Shown here piece after piece: positions 5,474-8,797 of a DNA stretch of 8,797 nucleotides. The position numbers and the translations under genes were made by a program. Positions within the stretch are counted from its first letter, which is position 1. Every line of letters begins with the position of its first letter. The DNA is taken from NCBI GenBank assembly GCA_027080445.1, contig JALWRY010000062.1:1-8797 (forward strand), in the 5' to 3' direction. Under the pieces are notes generated by a model that saw only the letters and a list, made by a program, of their open reading frames with translations, did not search any database and was not told the DNA's origin. This stretch comes from Thiohalobacter sp. (GTDB lineage Bacteria > Pseudomonadota > Gammaproteobacteria > DSM-19610).

Positions 5474-5755
5474 ATGAAACATTTCTCGACAAGTGTGTTG
5501 ATGTGCGGCGCGTTACTGATGACCACGACGGCCAGTGCCTATGGTACCCGTAACTGGCTTGGCGCCAACCAGCATTTCAGCAAGGAACTGCAACACCACC
5601 GCAACACGCGTGGTTATAACCATATGCTTGGCGCGCGCAGGACGACCATCCGCAGCGAGGAAGACAGGACCGGGTGGATGTACGAGGGTGACCTGCGCAA
5701 TAACAACGCGACCGGCATCTACCACTGGAAGAAAGAAGAGAAACGCCGCTACTGA
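5474..5755 (+). CDS. Small secreted basic protein of unknown function
   Basis: The 93-residue protein starts with a signal peptide: MKHF, a hydrophobic core around residues 5-19, and an AXA-type cleavage site (TTTASA, after residue 22). The core contains Cys11, but the residues around it (VLM-C) do not fit a lipobox, so it should be cleaved by signal peptidase I. The mature part, about 71 residues, is strongly basic and rich in His, Asn, Arg, Tyr and Trp, with no Cys. A stretch such as EDRTGWMYEGDLRNNNATGIYHW suggests a beta-rich fold, but I recognise no family. A periplasmic or surface location, with nucleic-acid, metal or polysaccharide binding, would be guesses. It is divergent from the acyltransferase. 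Its stop overlaps the channel's stop region by 7 bp (5749-5755). No ribosome site precedes the ATG. Confidence 0.7.
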   Translation: MKHFSTSVLMCGALLMTTTASAYGTRNWLGANQHFSKELQHHRNTRGYNHMLGARRTTIRSEEDRTGWMYEGDLRNNNATGIYHWKKEEKRRY

Positions 5756-7458
5756 CTGGCTTTCTGTTCCACGTGGCTGGTCAGGTAACGCCACAGGGCG
5801 CCACTGGGACGATCGTCACCGGTACGCGAATAGTACAAGGCCTGGTGGTCGCGCATATTGTGTTGCAGCTGGTACCTGGCTTCCTCTCTCCCGCAAAACA
5901 GGATCCTGTCACCGGCACCCAGCGGTTCGTCCATTTCCGGCAGCAGGACAGATCCATTTTCCCGCTTGACCAGTAAGGGGACACAGGGCAGTGCAAGTTC
6001 GCGGTCACGCGGGTCGCTGCAAATGTGTGACAACTGCACGGCTTCACCACGAGACAGACAATCGGTGATTGCCGGCGCCTCCTGAGCTGAAATGTTCGTT
6101 GCCCAGGTTTCCGGGGCGATATCTTCTACCACGCCGGCAACACGGCTCACCAGCACGTTGGCCCAGGCATCGTCACGGTCACGCGCCAGTTGCAAAAAGT
6201 CATCCAGCAACGGGGCCAGGATCAGGTTAAGGATATTCTGCGCGGTGATGGTGCCGGGTTGCATGACAAGGTCCGGTTGCGCGGCCTGGAAGATGGCGTC
6301 GTTACTGCGGTGATTCTGCCGGATGACAGTGAACAGGTCGGGGTTGAGGTTGTTTGCGGTAATCAGGATGGACAGGTTGTTGGTATCGTCATCGGTGCCG
6401 GCAATAATGCCGTTGACCTGTTCGATACCCGCCTGAACCAGGGTGTCCGCTTCTGTACCTCGGCCCTCGATGGCGCCTTCCGGTGCGGCAGTCATTTCGA
6501 TATGGGTCTCGATGATGCGGGTGTCGACGCCTTCCACGGTGATATGTTCCCTGACCGCTTTGCCAAAGCGTCCATACCCGCACATGATCCAGTTGCCGTG
6601 TGGCGGGTTCTTGAAGTCAGACAGCGGCGCGTTGTGTACGCCGGTCATCCATTCATAGACCAGGTACATACTCGGGGAATGGAGCATCATGGCAAAGCGT
6701 GTGGCAAAGGTCTCAAACGGGTCAATCACATGATCCGTTCCAAAAGAGATCATGTTGGCGGCGGTGTCTGCCGAGTCGGACTGGCAGAACACCGGTAAGT
6801 CCGGCGCCAGCAGTTTGCTGGTGATGGCAATGGTGAGGTTGCTGGCATCGCTGCCGGTCAGGCCGATCACGCCAATACAGTTTGGCAGTTTCAGGCCGGC
6901 GGTCAGCAGGGATTCGGCTTCGCTTGCATCGGCATTCAGGCCGGCGACGGAGTAGGCCAGGTCTTCCACATCCAGGTCGAGGATCTTGTTCTGGTCGATG
7001 TCGATGACCACACACTGCATGTTGCGTTCATTCAGTTCCCTGACCAGCCAGCTGCCCGCGTCGCCATAGCCACAGATAATATGGAAAGGTTCCTGCAGCC
7101 GACGGACCCGGCGGGTAAAAGAGGAGCGCGCCAGCACCCGGCGAAAACCCTGGTCCTGGATCAGTGCGAGTATCGAGCCAATGGCATACAGCCAGGACAC
7201 GACGGCGGCATAGATAATCAGGGTGGTCCACAAGCGCTGTGCGTCAGTAAAGGGGTAGGGGATCTCACCGAAGCCAATGGTGGAGCCGAGAAAGCTGACA
7301 AAGTAGATGGCATGGAAGAAATCCATGCGCCAGGGGTTCCCATGGTCGTCCATGCCGGGAATCAGCGTCAGTCCGACGATGGAGATAGCGTAGGTCGCGA
7401 TCAGGACAATCAACGGCAGACGCATGCGCCGTAATAACAGGAAGATGACCTTCTGCAT
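5749..7458 (-). CDS. Two-helix potassium channel with tandem RCK (TrkA-N) domains
   Basis: The 569-residue protein begins with two membrane helices (about 12-34 and 74-102) flanking a pore loop with selectivity-filter motif TIGFGE (60-65), in place of the usual T-V-G-Y-G-D. Two Rossmann RCK/TrkA-N domains follow: GYGDAG (130-135) with VVIDID (150-155), where D153 sits where NAD(H)-binding aspartates usually lie, and GYGRFG (294-299), whose second strand reads RIIETHI. About residues 435-530 look like a TrkA-C-type regulatory domain. RCK channels conduct potassium across the inner membrane and are gated by ligands such as NAD(H), nucleotides or ions. It follows the DUF6394-like gene by 7 bp and is likely cotranscribed. 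Its stop overlaps the convergent small-protein gene by 7 bp. Whether GFGE conducts potassium selectively needs testing. Confidence 0.9.
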   Translation of the reverse strand: MQKVIFLLLRRMRLPLIVLIATYAISIVGLTLIPGMDDHGNPWRMDFFHAIYFVSFLGSTIGFGEIPYPFTDAQRLWTTLIIYAAVVSWLYAIGSILALIQDQGFRRVLARSSFTRRVRRLQEPFHIICGYGDAGSWLVRELNERNMQCVVIDIDQNKILDLDVEDLAYSVAGLNADASEAESLLTAGLKLPNCIGVIGLTGSDASNLTIAITSKLLAPDLPVFCQSDSADTAANMISFGTDHVIDPFETFATRFAMMLHSPSMYLVYEWMTGVHNAPLSDFKNPPHGNWIMCGYGRFGKAVREHITVEGVDTRIIETHIEMTAAPEGAIEGRGTEADTLVQAGIEQVNGIIAGTDDDTNNLSILITANNLNPDLFTVIRQNHRSNDAIFQAAQPDLVMQPGTITAQNILNLILAPLLDDFLQLARDRDDAWANVLVSRVAGVVEDIAPETWATNISAQEAPAITDCLSRGEAVQLSHICSDPRDRELALPCVPLLVKRENGSVLLPEMDEPLGAGDRILFCGREEARYQLQHNMRDHQALYYSRTGDDRPSGALWRYLTSHVEQKASQ

Positions 7459-7465
7459 GGCGCAC

Positions 7466-7849
7466 TCAGCGGCGGAAGGTGATCGATTCGATAATCAGCA
7501 GTATGACCGATACCGCGTTGGCCAGTAAGGCGCCACCGGACATGGAAACGATGCTGGCAACCGCCATGGGTGTAAGCCCGGTATCACTGATATTGACGGC
7601 GTAACCCCAGATCAGGGCAGCGGTGATGAGTTGCAGGTCGGCCACAAGGCTGGTCGCCAGTAACAAGGCGCCGATATGCGCACGGTCACCGAATTTCATA
7701 ATGGTGGCGATCAGGCTGACGATAAGCGCGGCAAACAGCTCATAGGCGTTATGGTGTATCGGGTCGTCGAGTTCGCCGATAAAGAAGCCGAAATTCACTG
7801 TCAGCGCCAGAATTGAAAAAAACGCGAAGATGACTTTTTCAAGATTCAT
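7466..7849 (-). CDS. DUF6394-like four-helix membrane protein
   Basis: The 127-residue protein starts MNLEKVIFAFFSILALTVNFG and has four predicted membrane helices (about 6-26, 37-52, 58-84 and 92-123). Features are HHNAYELFAALIVSLIATIMKFGDR (32-56), LLLATSLVADLQLI (62-75) and SMSGGALLANAVSVILLIIES (102-122). From memory it fits the uncharacterised DUF6394 family, which I recall from gammaproteobacteria; I cannot verify this here. It is not an enzyme by any visible motif. Being immediately upstream of the potassium channel suggests it is a channel partner or regulator, but that is inferred from position only. The ATG at 7849 is preceded by CAGGAGC at about 12 nt, a slightly distant ribosome site. 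It lies 54 bp after the DUF748 stop. Confidence 0.6.
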   Translation of the reverse strand: MNLEKVIFAFFSILALTVNFGFFIGELDDPIHHNAYELFAALIVSLIATIMKFGDRAHIGALLLATSLVADLQLITAALIWGYAVNISDTGLTPMAVASIVSMSGGALLANAVSVILLIIESITFRR

Positions 7850-7903
7850 GGCAGGGCTTTGCTCCTGTTATTCTGGTTTACCGCCAAGTGTAGCGGAAAA
7901 TGC

Positions 7904-8797
7904 CTAGAGCAACAGCTCTGTACGGGGTTCGGCTTCCGGGTCTTCGGTTGCGGTACGTGGTGCGCAACTGACCAGCTGCCCGGCTGCTGCACCGGCCTGT
8001 TGCACAAGGTAGTCCATAACGGCATTCGCGCGTTGTTGTGCCAATGTTTCGAGTCTGTCAGGCAAGGCGGGCCCGGTCTTTTTGTCGCCTGGAGGTGCAG
8101 GCAGGTCTTTCCTGACCGCTACGCCGCAGACCCGGATGGTCAGTTTTGGCCAGTTTTTCAGCAGTTCAGCGACCTTGTCGAGATAGGGGTGCTGTTTTTC
8201 CGGGATCGACACATCGCCCGGCGCAAAGATAACCGGCTCCAGCCGTATCTGCCCGAGTTTGTCGTGGGCGTATTTCGCCACCGTGAATATAGCGCCATAG
8301 GGTTGCAGCGCCACGGTGAGGTAGGTCATGGCGCCCTTGCTGATGGCGCCGGAGAGTGCTTTCACGATCACGTCACTGATATCAAAATCCGGGCTGGAAG
8401 CATCGCCACTGACCGGAATATCGAGCGTAATGGTATTGTTTTTGTCGCGCAGGGAAGCGAGCGCCACATTCATCGGCACCGGTATCCTGCTTTGCAGGCT
8501 GTTCCCGCTATCCAGGGTTTTCAGCGCAAGTTGATGCAGCTTCAGCGTGGCCTTGCCATCCAGTTTGTCGGCGTGACTGCTCAGTGCAAGATCCATATCC
8601 AGGGTGCCGCTGTCCAGTTTCAGTCCCAGGGTTTTCCGGGTATAGGATGTCAATGGTGGTAAGGCGACCGCGCGCAGGGTAGCTTTTATGTCGGCGCCGG
8701 GCGGTGACAGGAAAGGCTGTATCCGGCCGTCGGCCCGCAGACTGCTGTAGCGGCCGAGTGAGGCACGCAGGGAGAAGGGGCTTTGTTGTGTCGGCTG
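7904..8797 (-). CDS. DUF748 domain (AsmA-like) protein, C-terminal part
   Basis: The frame runs open from the right edge and stops with TAG at 7904-7906, so the N-terminal part lies outside the window. The visible 297 residues match the typical DUF748 pattern: GRIQPFLSPPGADIKATLRAV, LPPLTSYTRKTLG, and a repeat-like run LDSGTLDMDLALS then LKLHQLAL. DUF748 proteins are long beta-rich AsmA-like proteins of the inner membrane and periplasm, with roles proposed in envelope homeostasis and lipid transport. After a helical segment (FTVAKYAHDKLG), the C-terminus reads YLDKVAELLKNWPKLTIRVCGVA and LETLAQQRANAVMDYLVQQ, reminiscent of the OmpA/MotB peptidoglycan-binding fold and usual for this family's tail. 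It leads on to DUF6394 and the channel on the same strand. Confidence 0.8.
   Translation of the reverse strand, partial: QPTQQSPFSLRASLGRYSSLRADGRIQPFLSPPGADIKATLRAVALPPLTSYTRKTLGLKLDSGTLDMDLALSSHADKLDGKATLKLHQLALKTLDSGNSLQSRIPVPMNVALASLRDKNNTITLDIPVSGDASSPDFDISDVIVKALSGAISKGAMTYLTVALQPYGAIFTVAKYAHDKLGQIRLEPVIFAPGDVSIPEKQHPYLDKVAELLKNWPKLTIRVCGVAVRKDLPAPPGDKKTGPALPDRLETLAQQRANAVMDYLVQQAGAAAGQLVSCAPRTATEDPEAEPRTELLL

Noticed and set aside
5474..5540. Lipoprotein signal for the small secreted protein
   Set aside because: Residues before Cys11 (VLM) do not meet the lipobox rule, while an AXA site follows at residues 20-22.
6190..6798. Long plus-strand ORF opposite the RCK channel gene
   Set aside because: Shadow of the channel coding frame, with no independent start signal or domain.
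7862..7903. Terminator between the DUF748 and DUF6394 genes
   Set aside because: Only a four-base CCGC/GCGG pair with an eight-base loop is present, without a T-run, so read-through in an operon is more likely.
7859..8662. Long plus-strand ORF opposite the DUF748 gene
   Set aside because: It is the complementary-strand shadow of a gene with a recognisable family pattern, and its product shows no known family.
1..8797. CRISPR array, tRNA, rRNA, phage genes or toxin-antitoxin pair
   Set aside because: No evenly spaced repeats, cloverleaf-like sequence, RNA-gene signature or such protein motifs were seen in either strand.

Overview
This window looks like ordinary chromosomal DNA from a GC-rich gammaproteobacterium. 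The evidence is a cell-envelope gene set typical of Gram-negatives (family 25 glycosyltransferase, LpxO/AspH-like hydroxylase, LpxL/LpxM-like acyltransferase, DUF748 protein), sigma70-type promoters, close gene packing and short intergenic palindromes. No genus can be named from the sequence alone. I see no tRNA, rRNA, CRISPR array, complete insertion sequence, phage gene or origin.

Layout. Positions 1-106 hold the 3' end of a plus-strand gene cut by the window edge, possibly a transposase tail (weak). A perfect 20-bp inverted repeat (122-185) follows. A minus-strand family 25 glycosyltransferase (225-1124) comes next. A gene-free divergent spacer (1125-1422) holds a dyad, a REP-like palindrome and a good sigma70 promoter. 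That promoter serves an aspartyl/asparaginyl beta-hydroxylase-like gene (1423-2205) and a DASS/SLC13 anion transporter 10 bp behind it (2216-3634). A small four-helix membrane protein (3637-3978, minus) converges on the transporter and is divergent from a tandem CDGSH iron-sulfur protein (4059-4466, plus). The CDGSH gene in turn converges on the acyltransferase (4471-5376, minus). A small secreted protein of unknown function (5474-5755, plus) is divergent from the acyltransferase. On the minus strand, a DUF748 protein (7904 to beyond the right edge), a DUF6394-like membrane protein (7466-7849) and a two-helix potassium channel with two RCK domains (5749-7458) lie head to tail and probably form an operon.

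How the genes may work together. The glycosyltransferase, hydroxylase and acyltransferase could all act on lipopolysaccharide: sugar addition, fatty-acid hydroxylation and secondary acylation. They sit in three separate transcription units, so this is a regional theme and not a demonstrated pathway. The DUF6394 and channel genes are 7 bp apart and are probably co-expressed; the small protein may be an accessory of the channel. The three convergent junctions are extremely tight (2 bp, 4 bp and a 7-bp overlap) and show no hairpin terminators.

The most unusual signal is the divergent spacer at 5377-5473. Both outward promoters have a -10 box exactly 8 nt before the ATG and no Shine-Dalgarno sequence, which predicts leaderless mRNAs for both genes. 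I did not find a clear new defence or mobile system.
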